Of a DNA stretch of 45,281 nt, positions 16,157 through 25,053 are shown one piece after another. The stretch comes from an uncultured bacterium. GTDB taxonomy: Bacteria; Actinomycetota; Coriobacteriia; Coriobacteriales; Coriobacteriaceae. The position numbers were made by a program, and so were the translations under genes. The stretch covers positions 1 through 45,281 of the forward strand of contig CATWBO010000017.1 of the NCBI GenBank assembly GCA_958349055.1, given 5' to 3'. Numbering within the stretch: position 1 is the stretch's first letter; each line of letters starts with the position of its first letter. The notes beneath the pieces were generated by a model. That model ran no database searches. It had not been told where the DNA came from and was given only the letters and a program-made list of their open reading frames with translations.

Positions 16157-17891
16157 CGAGTTCGCCCTTCGGCAATATACGCTTCCCCTGCCCCAACCCT
16201 TTGAGACAAGTGAATCGTTGCAGGATTTTGGCACGCCAAAGCCAGGGTCGCACCATGATGAAAGCTGGCCCGTTCTCTACATTCTGACTAACAGCAAAAA
16301 CAAAACGGCTTACATCGGTCAAACGACCAATTATCGGCGCCGCATGAAGCAACACGCCGCAAACGTTGAGAAGGACTTCGACCGGACCCTTCTGATCGAC
16401 AACCCGACATTCAATCAGTCCGCGACATTTGAGTTTGAGAATCGACTTATTGAGCTGTTCTGCGCTGACGAAAAATACCAGGTAACCAATGCCAACAACG
16501 GCTATGCCCAGTTCGATTATTTTGAGCGGCCTCAGTATCGACAGAAGTTCCGAGACCTCTGGACGAAACTCCGAAAAGAGAACTACGCGATTCATCCGAT
16601 CGAAGAGCTCGAGAACTCGGACCTCTTTAAGTTCTCGCCTTTCAAGACGCTCACGCCCGATCAATACGAAACGATCGAGACGATTTACAAGCGTCTCGAG
16701 CAGGAACACGAAGACATCAAACATGGCGGTCCTAAAAGAAAGCGCGTAACCGTCGTTAACGGCGCACCGGGCACAGGCAAAACGATTCTGGCCATCAGCC
16801 TCATGTTCAAAATCAAAAACGAGCCAAACCTTTCCGGTCTGCGAGTCGGCTTCGTGACACCCATGGAGTCTCTAAGCAAGACACTCAAAAAGCTCACGCA
16901 CTTCCTTCCCGGATTAAAGCCCGGCGACATCCTGAGCCCCAGCGATGTCACCAAAAACGATCGGTATGACATCTTGCTTGTCGACGAAGCACATCGACTG
17001 GGAAACTACTTGACCGCCGGCGCCGGCATCGGAGCTTTTTACAACACATGCGAACGACTCAACTTGCCGCGCACAAGCAACCAGGTGGATTGGATTTTCA
17101 AATGCTGTGACAAGGCATATCTGTTCTATGACCCCAAGCAGCAGGTTCGCGCGTCCGGACTCAACCGAGACGGCCTTGAGCAGCGACTTAATCAGCTTGA
17201 GGGAGCTGGTATCGAAACCGAAGAGTTCAATCTAAGCACGCAAATGCGCGTTCGCGGTGGCGACGAATATCTCGATTTTGTCTACGACCTACTCGACAAC
17301 AAAGCGTATATGCATGCCGGCATGAAGTTTGATGAGCTCTTTGCCTCGGAGCCCTACGACTCGCGAGACAAGGACCCCGGAAGCGATGCGCCACGCTATC
17401 AATTTGGCATCGTCGACCGGTTTGAGGATTTCTGTTCCCTGCAGCAGGCCAAGGAAGAAGAAGCCGGTCTATCACGCATGACGGCAGGCTTTGCTTGGAA
17501 ATGGGAGACCAAGAACAATAAAGATGCGTTCGACATCGCCATCGAGGGCATCCCCAAACGTTGGAACTCGAGCCAAAAGGATTGGGTTAACTCCCCCAAC
17601 GCTGTCAACGAGGTCGGATGCATCCACACGGTGCAGGGTTATGACCTCAATTACGGATTCGTCATTCTGGGTCCCGACATTTACTATGATTCGGACAAAG
17701 ATGCAGTCTGCGTTAACAGGGCAAACTTCAAAGATGCTGTCGCAAAGAAAAAGGCGAGCGACGATGACCTACGAAAGATCATCGTCAACGCCTACTACGT
17801 CCTCATGACACGCGGCATGCTAGGAACGTTCCTCTATGTGTGTGACCCAGCGCTTAAAGAGTACCTGTCGCGGTATATCCCGGTGATTTAG
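16149..17891 (+). CDS. GIY-YIG nuclease fused to DUF2075 helicase
   Basis: A 580-aa two-domain protein. Residues ~41-120 form a GIY-YIG nuclease: LYI (43-45), YIG (55-57), NYRRRMKQH (61-69) and a conserved Glu in FEFENRLIELF (~94-104). Residues ~185-580 are a DUF2075-type superfamily 1 ATPase with Walker A NGAPGTGKT (~204-212), Walker B LLVDEAHRLG (~275), an HTVQGYDLNYGFVILG motif and LMTRGMLGTFLYV, the usual SF1 motifs V-VI. The start at 16149 gives an 8-nt overlap with the MazG-like gene; the frame extends upstream only as a shadow of that gene. The fusion suggests ATP-driven loading of a nuclease on DNA or RNA, plausibly anti-phage. It converges on the NERD-helicase gene. Confidence 0.88.
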   Translation: MSNEFALRQYTLPLPQPFETSESLQDFGTPKPGSHHDESWPVLYILTNSKNKTAYIGQTTNYRRRMKQHAANVEKDFDRTLLIDNPTFNQSATFEFENRLIELFCADEKYQVTNANNGYAQFDYFERPQYRQKFRDLWTKLRKENYAIHPIEELENSDLFKFSPFKTLTPDQYETIETIYKRLEQEHEDIKHGGPKRKRVTVVNGAPGTGKTILAISLMFKIKNEPNLSGLRVGFVTPMESLSKTLKKLTHFLPGLKPGDILSPSDVTKNDRYDILLVDEAHRLGNYLTAGAGIGAFYNTCERLNLPRTSNQVDWIFKCCDKAYLFYDPKQQVRASGLNRDGLEQRLNQLEGAGIETEEFNLSTQMRVRGGDEYLDFVYDLLDNKAYMHAGMKFDELFASEPYDSRDKDPGSDAPRYQFGIVDRFEDFCSLQQAKEEEAGLSRMTAGFAWKWETKNNKDAFDIAIEGIPKRWNSSQKDWVNSPNAVNEVGCIHTVQGYDLNYGFVILGPDIYYDSDKDAVCVNRANFKDAVAKKKASDDDLRKIIVNAYYVLMTRGMLGTFLYVCDPALKEYLSRYIPVI

Positions 17892-17989
17892 ACGTCGCTC
17901 ATGCATGAAGTGAATACGGCACAGCTGACAGTGGGGCCTTAAGCCCGCGCCTTCAGACTCACAAGGGGCGCCTGGGCATATGAATGCCT

Positions 17990-19723
17990 CTATCCAACCA
18001 GCACAGCCCCCAGAACATTTGCGAGTTTTTTGGCAGGACGCCTGTTCGTTTTTTCACCCATAGCTATAAGCACCCGATTACAGGCACCTTCATCCATATC
18101 GCAAACAATCCTAAGCTCATGCCGCGCCCTCGAAGCCGCAGTATAAAACAAGGTTCCAGGTTCAGGTTTATAGCTCATGGATGGTTGTTCCCATAAGACC
18201 TGATCAACGTCAACCAAAATGACCGCAGCAGCCTCCATCCCCTTGAATTTACGTACCGTATGAACGGGGACCTTCTGCCCCTTCCATCTCTTTGCACCCT
18301 GGTCTCCCGTAAAGCAATACGACAGTCTAGAATTCTCCAGCGTCTTGCATGTAATAACCACGATGTCATTAATGCCAGCATTCTTGAGTAGGCAAACTTG
18401 TTTATCCACAAATGCCTCTTGCGCAGCGACATCAGAATCAACCATAAGTAACGGAGGCCTACCAAGCGTCGTCATCGCTTGTGCGCCATAATTGCACGTC
18501 TCTCCCAGCGCGCTCAGAGACGACTTTTCGATAGCCTCCGTATTCCGACAATTGACATAGAGCGTCAGCTTGCAATCGGCATCCATAAGAAAGCTAGGCA
18601 TAGCTGAACCCTGAACAAACTGCCTTTTGTCGTAGAAGAGGTACATAGTGCTTCCCGGTCTTGAATCCACAATAGAGCGCAGCGTTTCGAGCACCATCGC
18701 GTCCTCGATGGCCTTGAGGCCAAAGTCTTGACCTTCATCAATCACGACATGCTGATAGGGAAACGAATCAGGGTGCTCCATGAGCTCTTCGGTCAGACTG
18801 GCATAGCTTGGCTCAAGCGAATTGCAGACCTTGCAGGCGTAGCCCGGAATTGTATAGACGTCAATTTCCGAAACGTCGCCGCACCTCCTAGCAATCTCCT
18901 CCTTCAAAAGTGAGTTAAAGCACAAAAACAAGACCTTGCCCGTGCCAGCAGCCTGTTTGGCCCTCTCAATTGCAATGAGGGTTTTACCAGTTCCTGCTGC
19001 ACCATTAATCACCGCAGTTTTTTGGTCCTTTATGAAATTCAATACGCGCGCCTGCGAGTCCAATAGCCTTGCAAACACAAAGTCGTTATATCGATAGTCC
19101 ACCGAATTTGTCGGAACGATATCGAACTCCGGCAGAAGCACTTTATGCAAGACCTCTTTAGCCTCGCACTCGGAGAGCCTCGTCTCCCTTCCCCCGATAT
19201 CCATCTTCATGATTCGAGTTATCTGAACAGTCGGGTCCACTAAATCCGACTTGCATAAAGTGATATCGCGAGAAGCCTCGGGGGAGTAGTCAATAAAACC
19301 AAGCTCGTGGGCGCCCAGGGATGGAAGCCAGACCGCATGAACAACTTTGCACCTATCGCACAACTCCCCCAGCCCTACATCCTCAAATCGATTAATGAGC
19401 TTCCATTTGATGCTGTCCGCCTGCCGGTAAGGACCTCCGTGCCTCCTCATCGAGACGCCACTTCCGTATAACCACTCACCGTTTTCGCAGCGAATCCTTC
19501 CAGCTTTCGCCTCGATGACAAGAATTCCGAGTCGGCGATTGAACACGACGAAATCGGCTTCCCTCTGCTCGATCGCACTTCCATTCATAACGTCCAGCAT
19601 CTTATAAGAGTGGACAACTGTAAAATCATCGGGCAACTTACTCAGGGCATAGTAAATCTCCCCTTCACGGCTTCGGTCATCGCATTCAGCCGGCCCTAGG
19701 CTTGGTATCATTCTTGCAGCCAC
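17990..19723 (-). CDS. NERD nuclease-SF1 (UvrD-like) helicase fusion
   Basis: A 577-aa protein. The N-terminal NERD domain (~15-130) has the restriction-like nuclease residues Asp57, Glu71 and Lys73 (EADFVVF, VIEAKAG). The ATPase part has Walker A NGAAGTGKT (~240-248), Walker B VVIDEGQDF (~326-334), HTVRKFKGMEAAAVILVDVD and FYTAASRARHELRIV, typical of UvrD-like motifs V-VI. Translation begins at GTG 19723 with AAGAGG upstream; an ATG at 19711 is the alternative. The gene starts only 2 nt after the DUF1998 helicase stop, so it is the third gene of that operon. Its AT content matches the upstream two genes. Its biochemical target is unknown. Confidence 0.88.
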   Translation of the reverse strand: MAARMIPSLGPAECDDRSREGEIYYALSKLPDDFTVVHSYKMLDVMNGSAIEQREADFVVFNRRLGILVIEAKAGRIRCENGEWLYGSGVSMRRHGGPYRQADSIKWKLINRFEDVGLGELCDRCKVVHAVWLPSLGAHELGFIDYSPEASRDITLCKSDLVDPTVQITRIMKMDIGGRETRLSECEAKEVLHKVLLPEFDIVPTNSVDYRYNDFVFARLLDSQARVLNFIKDQKTAVINGAAGTGKTLIAIERAKQAAGTGKVLFLCFNSLLKEEIARRCGDVSEIDVYTIPGYACKVCNSLEPSYASLTEELMEHPDSFPYQHVVIDEGQDFGLKAIEDAMVLETLRSIVDSRPGSTMYLFYDKRQFVQGSAMPSFLMDADCKLTLYVNCRNTEAIEKSSLSALGETCNYGAQAMTTLGRPPLLMVDSDVAAQEAFVDKQVCLLKNAGINDIVVITCKTLENSRLSYCFTGDQGAKRWKGQKVPVHTVRKFKGMEAAAVILVDVDQVLWEQPSMSYKPEPGTLFYTAASRARHELRIVCDMDEGACNRVLIAMGEKTNRRPAKKLANVLGAVLVG

Positions 19724-19725
19724 AG

Positions 19726-22700
19726 CTATGCCTCTTTATGAATCTCGCCCATCACATCTTCGGCGGAGCACTCGCCAACGACAAACAGGCTCCAGCCCGA
19801 AACGCTGCGCCAAGCAGACCCAAATGCATCTTTGAAATCACCCGCTGCTTCCTCGTCAAGAAGAATGACCTTGGACTTGCGCCAAACAAGCGTGGCGTAA
19901 GCGCTGTCGCCGCTAGCATCAGATAGCTCCACATCTTTGTCCGGAGTCTCCCAGCGCAAACGTGAATCGCAGCTCGCCATTTTGTGAATCAACTCGTTCC
20001 ATTCCTCCGAAGAATTAGATCGAATTGATAGCTTCATCGCTTCGGCCAACGACAGTGCCTCGTTGTTCGCGCCGTCATCGGAGGCCCATAGCTCAAATCC
20101 ATCAACCAGGTTGGAAACATCAGCCATGCAATCGCGTTTTTTATCCTCATCGGCATTGCCGGCAGAACGACCGGAAGACGAAGCAGTGAGAAGAGTCCCT
20201 AAAATTCGCTTTGCGGCACCTCGAGAAAGATTCGCCTGCATAACTTGGTTGTAATAATTTGCGATACAACCGTAGCAGCAAGTTTCTTCGCCACATCCGC
20301 AATGTCCGTCTACGACCTTATAGGCCTCTTCAATTAGCCCCGGCACCTCTTTGCTAAGCTGGCGCACATGACCTGCCCCTCCGGGCACGTCGTCATAAAT
20401 GAGTATTGAGAAGCTACCTGCATCATTTTTATATGTAGTCCCTCCGAGTTCGGTCTCGGGAACCTCAAGGATTTTAGCGGCAGCAGTAAACAGCGCCCAC
20501 ATCACAGCTTCCCAGTCGCCATCGCTGCAACCCGTCGCCGCATCAAAATCAAATACGAGCTCGAGGACATCACTCACGAATGCCGTTCCCAGCGCGCTGA
20601 ACCTATTAATCTTAGGAGCGGTGCCACTCTTCTCGCACCAGTAGGTATGTTGAATTTTCTCTCCACCAACAGCAGCGCGATTGCAGTAAGAGCAAACTTG
20701 GAAACCCTTAGCGGGGCTATTGAGCACACAGAGCTGCCCGTTCTCGGCGTATTTTACTTTCACGGTACCGCTAGGGAAATAATACTCTCCGGTCGCAGTC
20801 TCGTTAGGCCAGTGCTGGCTAAAGTGCACCGATGCATATCCCTTTGGCCTCGGCCTTCTAAGCCCGACGCCTTTCTTGTTTTCCGTGCCGACGAAACCAT
20901 AAGAAGGTATGAGCATATTCTTTTCGAGAGCAAACTCAGTATGGCACACGGGACACTCGCCTTTGTCGCTGTAGTTTTCAATGGGCCATACAAATGTTTC
21001 GCATTTTGGACACTTTCCATACCTGCGCTTTCGCAACTCTTGCCCTTTAGGCTTTCTGAGTCCGACGGACTTCCAAAGCGTCTTGCCAGCAACGATTTCC
21101 GCCCCAGGCGCATATTCTCTAATTGCTTGACGCATACCCCTAGAAAGCGCGAGCCTATTATCGCCTACAGATCTCTCAATATCGGGAAGATGGAGCTCCA
21201 CGAGATCAGTCGGAAACCCGTATTTAGGCAAAACTCCGTTCTCAGCAAGAATTGCGATAGTCCTCTCCTTCTTGAGCGCATCTATAGACTTTAGAAGCTT
21301 GGATGCGAGAATGTCGTTAACACCCATATTCAGCTCAATACCATCCTGAACACGCTCAAAATCAGCATGCTTAAGACTATGTGCAAGGAGAAGCCTGCCG
21401 CCACTTCCACTCTCAGCCGAGTCGATTGGACCAATGAGCTTTGCTATCCACTCCCACTCGCTTACGCCAACTTCCTTCGCTACAGGCATGTCTTGCGGAA
21501 CAACGTGGACGAGCTGTTCGTAGACACTCTTTGGTCGAGATGCCAAGAAGCGGCGAAGATCATCAAGGCCCTCCGGCTCCGATTTAGAAAGGTCCATAAA
21601 GTCGTTGTATCCATGAGAGTAATCTTTGCCCAAGCTCCGACTCGCATAGCGAAAGAACTCAGACATAGCGACAGCGAAAACATGGCGTATTGCAATAGCA
21701 TCGTTATCCAGATAACACATTGGAACTCTCGTGTTACCGCCAATTATCTTGGTTGGGTCCTCAAAGTACGCGACATCATGGGGTCGTAAACGTGCAAACG
21801 TGATGGCATATCCGGGCTTGCCAGCGCGGCGCCCAACGCGACCGGCTCGTTGCGTATAATTCGCGGTACTAGGCGGAACGTTTCTCATGAAAATGGCCCT
21901 CAAATCGCCAACGTCCACACCCAGTTCAAATGTGGTCGTGCAGCTCAAAACATTCACATTGCCCTTGATAAATTCGCTCTGTATTTCTCTAGCCTTCTTG
22001 GATGAAAGCTGCGCCGTATGCTCCTCGATGTCAAGGGGGAGTGCCTCATCTTGATACACCGTTTTATAGAAGCGGTCCTTGTCTCTTGCTTCTGCGAAGG
22101 TCATTTTCACCATCGTGCCGTTGCATTTCGTTGTCATACAAACGCCATGCGTATCTAGATGAGTCTCACATCCACATGCATCGCACCGATAGACAATGTC
22201 ATCGTTAGAATGCGGATACATAGTCCAAATATCTCTGCTGAGTCTAAAGTGTTCACGCGAATCGATCAAATAGTCTTCGCCCTTAAATAGTCTGCAGCTC
22301 AGGTACTCCCCCATAAACTGAAATAGGCTTTGCAAGATTGGGCGAACGTCTTCTCGGGTCACCTCGATACCGAGGATCCTTTTGGCGTACTTGCGAACAA
22401 AGACGCTGCGCTTATTTTCTGTACCACGCGTAGCTTCTCCCGCAAACTGAACAATATCCTTTGCCCTAGCGCCACCACTTTCAAGCACTATAAGGTTGCC
22501 ACGTTTTTCATGATTATTCCTGAGCTCAGAAACTCCTTCAGGGACCTCGATAACGTTTTTCTCTCGAAGCAGCTCGAGACAAACCCTTGCAAACAAAATG
22601 TAGTCATCGCTTGAAAGCCAGGTAATTCCGCCGGCTTTAAGCATATCCACTCGCCTTTCGACAAGTCGCTTCGTCCCTAGATATGAAAACCCTTCGTTAA

Positions 22701-25041
22701 ATTCAGTTGGCTCAATTCTAACAACGCCAAGGCCCTCGAGGCTGTTACGCGAATCCTCGGCTGCAAGCTCATCGAGTATCCAAGCCGTCGCTTGTCCTTT
22801 CTTGTTGTGACCCAAGACTCCCGGGTAACGCCTCTTCGCTACGCTTACTATCCAATCAATAACCGCACTCGGTTTGCAGCCATCACCGTCGCGGGACAGA
22901 GCCTCCACCGCTTCTCTTATTAGTTGACGTCGCGTGATGCTTCCATAGGTCCTATCCATCGCAGGCGCAAAGAAGGCCGCATCCTGACGCTTATCCGAGA
23001 AGCAAATAACACTGCCGGCCCTACGTTCTTCATCAAGATCCGCATAGTAATCGTCCTCGTCAGCGTTCTCTCCATCAAAGGGCGGGATATCCCTTACCAA
23101 GTCGTAACAGACGACGCTGCCCGCAGCTTCGGGCGAAACACGCATCGGCTGAATTGCCACAGCAGACTGATATCCGCAATGCCGGCAACGAGCCTCGGCT
23201 TCATCCGCTCTTTTTTCTTCATTTTTATTGAGTGCAACCGGGATGCGCGGAGCGTCCTCGTGCGCAAATCGATGTGCGCCGCCCTGGGCTTCGTGGAACA
23301 GAGACCCGCATATCGGACATAACCATTGAATTTTCTCGTCAGGATCCCTCTCCGATTCATCAGCAAGCACACGGTAATAAGTTCTCGGAAGGAACTCGTC
23401 GTCGGAATCAGTTCCTTCGTGCCGGGGATTCAGCCATGCAGTATTTGACTCAGGATCGGAGTCCTCTTCACCCAGAATATAAGCCTGTCCGCAGTGGCGA
23501 CAGACCGACACCTCGTATACAGGAGTATCGTTTTCATCGTCATAATGCTCCGCAATCGTTTTATGTGGAGTCAGCTTACGTGTGTACAGATTTAGATAGA
23601 TGCCCTCAGGAGCTCGCAAAAACGAATGATATCGGCTCGTAAGAATGGGAACATCTTTAGAGCGCTGCGCGGAAGAAAGCACTTCGACCATAGCAGTGAG
23701 GATTTCCACGCCCCTCTTATCTCCCGTTAGCCCTTCAATCTCAAGCTCCTCAATAGAGTCAAGATCAGTGAGGTCAAAAAGACGCTCACAGCGCCCCACC
23801 AGTCTTGCCGAAGACGATTCACCTAAAAGCACCTTTCCTAGCCCCATTAGAGGGGTCTCTCCGTCTAGCCTTGATACAGCCTCTTCAGGAGCTCCACCAA
23901 ATACGAGCGTGCTACGTATGCCTTCTACGCCGACGTTTTCGGAGTCGGAAAGCTCTTTGCGAAGTTTAGCCCATGTATCTAGAGAGAGCGTGCCCCACGG
24001 TTTTTCATCAAGAGCATCTTGGGGCTGGTCTTTCTCGCTCGTGATAACGTCGAGATCCGTAGATTCGCTTGAGAAAGGCTCGCCAAAAAGATCCCGAGCA
24101 AATATAGCCACCTTTGGCATATCTTCTTCTGAGCCGATTGTTGCGGAAGTTGCGTAGCAATGAAGCTTGGGCAACTCTCCCGTTTCTGATTCGATGCGCG
24201 CCTTTACTCGACGCAACAAATACGCTATTTCGGTGCCAAGCGCGCCGGAATAAATATGCGCCTCATCGATAGCAATATGTCGCCAGTTTTCACCAAACGC
24301 ATCTCCGAACAGCGGCGCATCCTCCGGACGCAGAAGGAGATACTCGAGCATTGAGTAATTTGTGAGAAGAATATTGGGTGGGTTCTCACGTATTTTCTCA
24401 CGTGAAATGATTTCATTTGGAAGCCTAGTTTGTCCCGGATTCTCATCTTTCCACTTGCGGAGAGCCTCGGCCTCTTTTTTCTCTGTGTCGCCCGTATAAC
24501 GCCCGAAAGTGATATCGGTGCCCTTCAACAACAGACGTAATCGTTTAAGCTGATCGTTTGCGAGAGCGTTCATCGGATAGAGAATCATAGCGCGCACGCC
24601 AGCCGAACGGCCTTTCTCCTCGAATTCCTTGAGGATGTCATTGATAATCGGAAGCAGGAAGCACTCAGTCTTGCCCGAACCCGTGCCCGTGACAACGGCA
24701 TAATTACGTCCGGCCGCACTCTTCTTGATAGCTCTAACCTGGTGCACATACAGGGGGCGATAGGGGTCAAAGTTACGCGTCTCCCCTCCGCCCAAGCTCA
24801 TCATGCTCTTGCAGAGAATCCCCTCATCTATCAGGTCTGCCACTGTCTTATCTTTACGGTACGGTGGCGCCGCCTCAAGAAACGGCCCCTTAGCTAGATA
24901 TCCCGGCTCGTCAAGAATCGCCTCAAGCTGTTTCTGCAGATCCACATCATCAAAGTGAATGGTGGTGGCGATATACTCGCGATAAGAGTTCTCCACTTTA
25001 CGCGCAGTCTCAATGGGGTTGAATTCTTTTGCGTTCGTCAT
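19726..25041 (-). CDS. druE: Large DEAH helicase with DUF1998 domain, DruE-like
   Basis: A 1771-aa superfamily 2 helicase. N-terminal core: Walker A GTGSGKTE (119-126), YPMNALANDQLKR (Ia region), NYSMLEYLL, DEAH (~257-260) and ATSATIGS (III). Helicase C part: SCTTTFELGVDVGDL and YTQRAGRVGRRAG (~1060-1072). Several Cys4-type clusters are inserted (CRHCGQ, CPICGSLFH, CRHCGYQ, CDACGCE, CPKCETF). The C-terminal DUF1998 region contains YDDVPGGAGHVRQL and a final CGCGEETCCYGC (~1580-1592). DruE of Druantia anti-phage systems is a giant helicase of this size with DUF1998, and a two-gene layout with a ~1000-aa partner fits Druantia type III. Assignment rests on size, domains and neighbours. ATG 25041 follows AGGAG. 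Confidence 0.75.
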   Translation of the reverse strand: MTNAKEFNPIETARKVENSYREYIATTIHFDDVDLQKQLEAILDEPGYLAKGPFLEAAPPYRKDKTVADLIDEGILCKSMMSLGGGETRNFDPYRPLYVHQVRAIKKSAAGRNYAVVTGTGSGKTECFLLPIINDILKEFEEKGRSAGVRAMILYPMNALANDQLKRLRLLLKGTDITFGRYTGDTEKKEAEALRKWKDENPGQTRLPNEIISREKIRENPPNILLTNYSMLEYLLLRPEDAPLFGDAFGENWRHIAIDEAHIYSGALGTEIAYLLRRVKARIESETGELPKLHCYATSATIGSEEDMPKVAIFARDLFGEPFSSESTDLDVITSEKDQPQDALDEKPWGTLSLDTWAKLRKELSDSENVGVEGIRSTLVFGGAPEEAVSRLDGETPLMGLGKVLLGESSSARLVGRCERLFDLTDLDSIEELEIEGLTGDKRGVEILTAMVEVLSSAQRSKDVPILTSRYHSFLRAPEGIYLNLYTRKLTPHKTIAEHYDDENDTPVYEVSVCRHCGQAYILGEEDSDPESNTAWLNPRHEGTDSDDEFLPRTYYRVLADESERDPDEKIQWLCPICGSLFHEAQGGAHRFAHEDAPRIPVALNKNEEKRADEAEARCRHCGYQSAVAIQPMRVSPEAAGSVVCYDLVRDIPPFDGENADEDDYYADLDEERRAGSVICFSDKRQDAAFFAPAMDRTYGSITRRQLIREAVEALSRDGDGCKPSAVIDWIVSVAKRRYPGVLGHNKKGQATAWILDELAAEDSRNSLEGLGVVRIEPTEFNEGFSYLGTKRLVERRVDMLKAGGITWLSSDDYILFARVCLELLREKNVIEVPEGVSELRNNHEKRGNLIVLESGGARAKDIVQFAGEATRGTENKRSVFVRKYAKRILGIEVTREDVRPILQSLFQFMGEYLSCRLFKGEDYLIDSREHFRLSRDIWTMYPHSNDDIVYRCDACGCETHLDTHGVCMTTKCNGTMVKMTFAEARDKDRFYKTVYQDEALPLDIEEHTAQLSSKKAREIQSEFIKGNVNVLSCTTTFELGVDVGDLRAIFMRNVPPSTANYTQRAGRVGRRAGKPGYAITFARLRPHDVAYFEDPTKIIGGNTRVPMCYLDNDAIAIRHVFAVAMSEFFRYASRSLGKDYSHGYNDFMDLSKSEPEGLDDLRRFLASRPKSVYEQLVHVVPQDMPVAKEVGVSEWEWIAKLIGPIDSAESGSGGRLLLAHSLKHADFERVQDGIELNMGVNDILASKLLKSIDALKKERTIAILAENGVLPKYGFPTDLVELHLPDIERSVGDNRLALSRGMRQAIREYAPGAEIVAGKTLWKSVGLRKPKGQELRKRRYGKCPKCETFVWPIENYSDKGECPVCHTEFALEKNMLIPSYGFVGTENKKGVGLRRPRPKGYASVHFSQHWPNETATGEYYFPSGTVKVKYAENGQLCVLNSPAKGFQVCSYCNRAAVGGEKIQHTYWCEKSGTAPKINRFSALGTAFVSDVLELVFDFDAATGCSDGDWEAVMWALFTAAAKILEVPETELGGTTYKNDAGSFSILIYDDVPGGAGHVRQLSKEVPGLIEEAYKVVDGHCGCGEETCCYGCIANYYNQVMQANLSRGAAKRILGTLLTASSSGRSAGNADEDKKRDCMADVSNLVDGFELWASDDGANNEALSLAEAMKLSIRSNSSEEWNELIHKMASCDSRLRWETPDKDVELSDASGDSAYATLVWRKSKVILLDEEAAGDFKDAFGSAWRSVSGWSLFVVGECSAEDVMGEIHKEA

Positions 25042-25053
25042 TATTTGCTCCTG

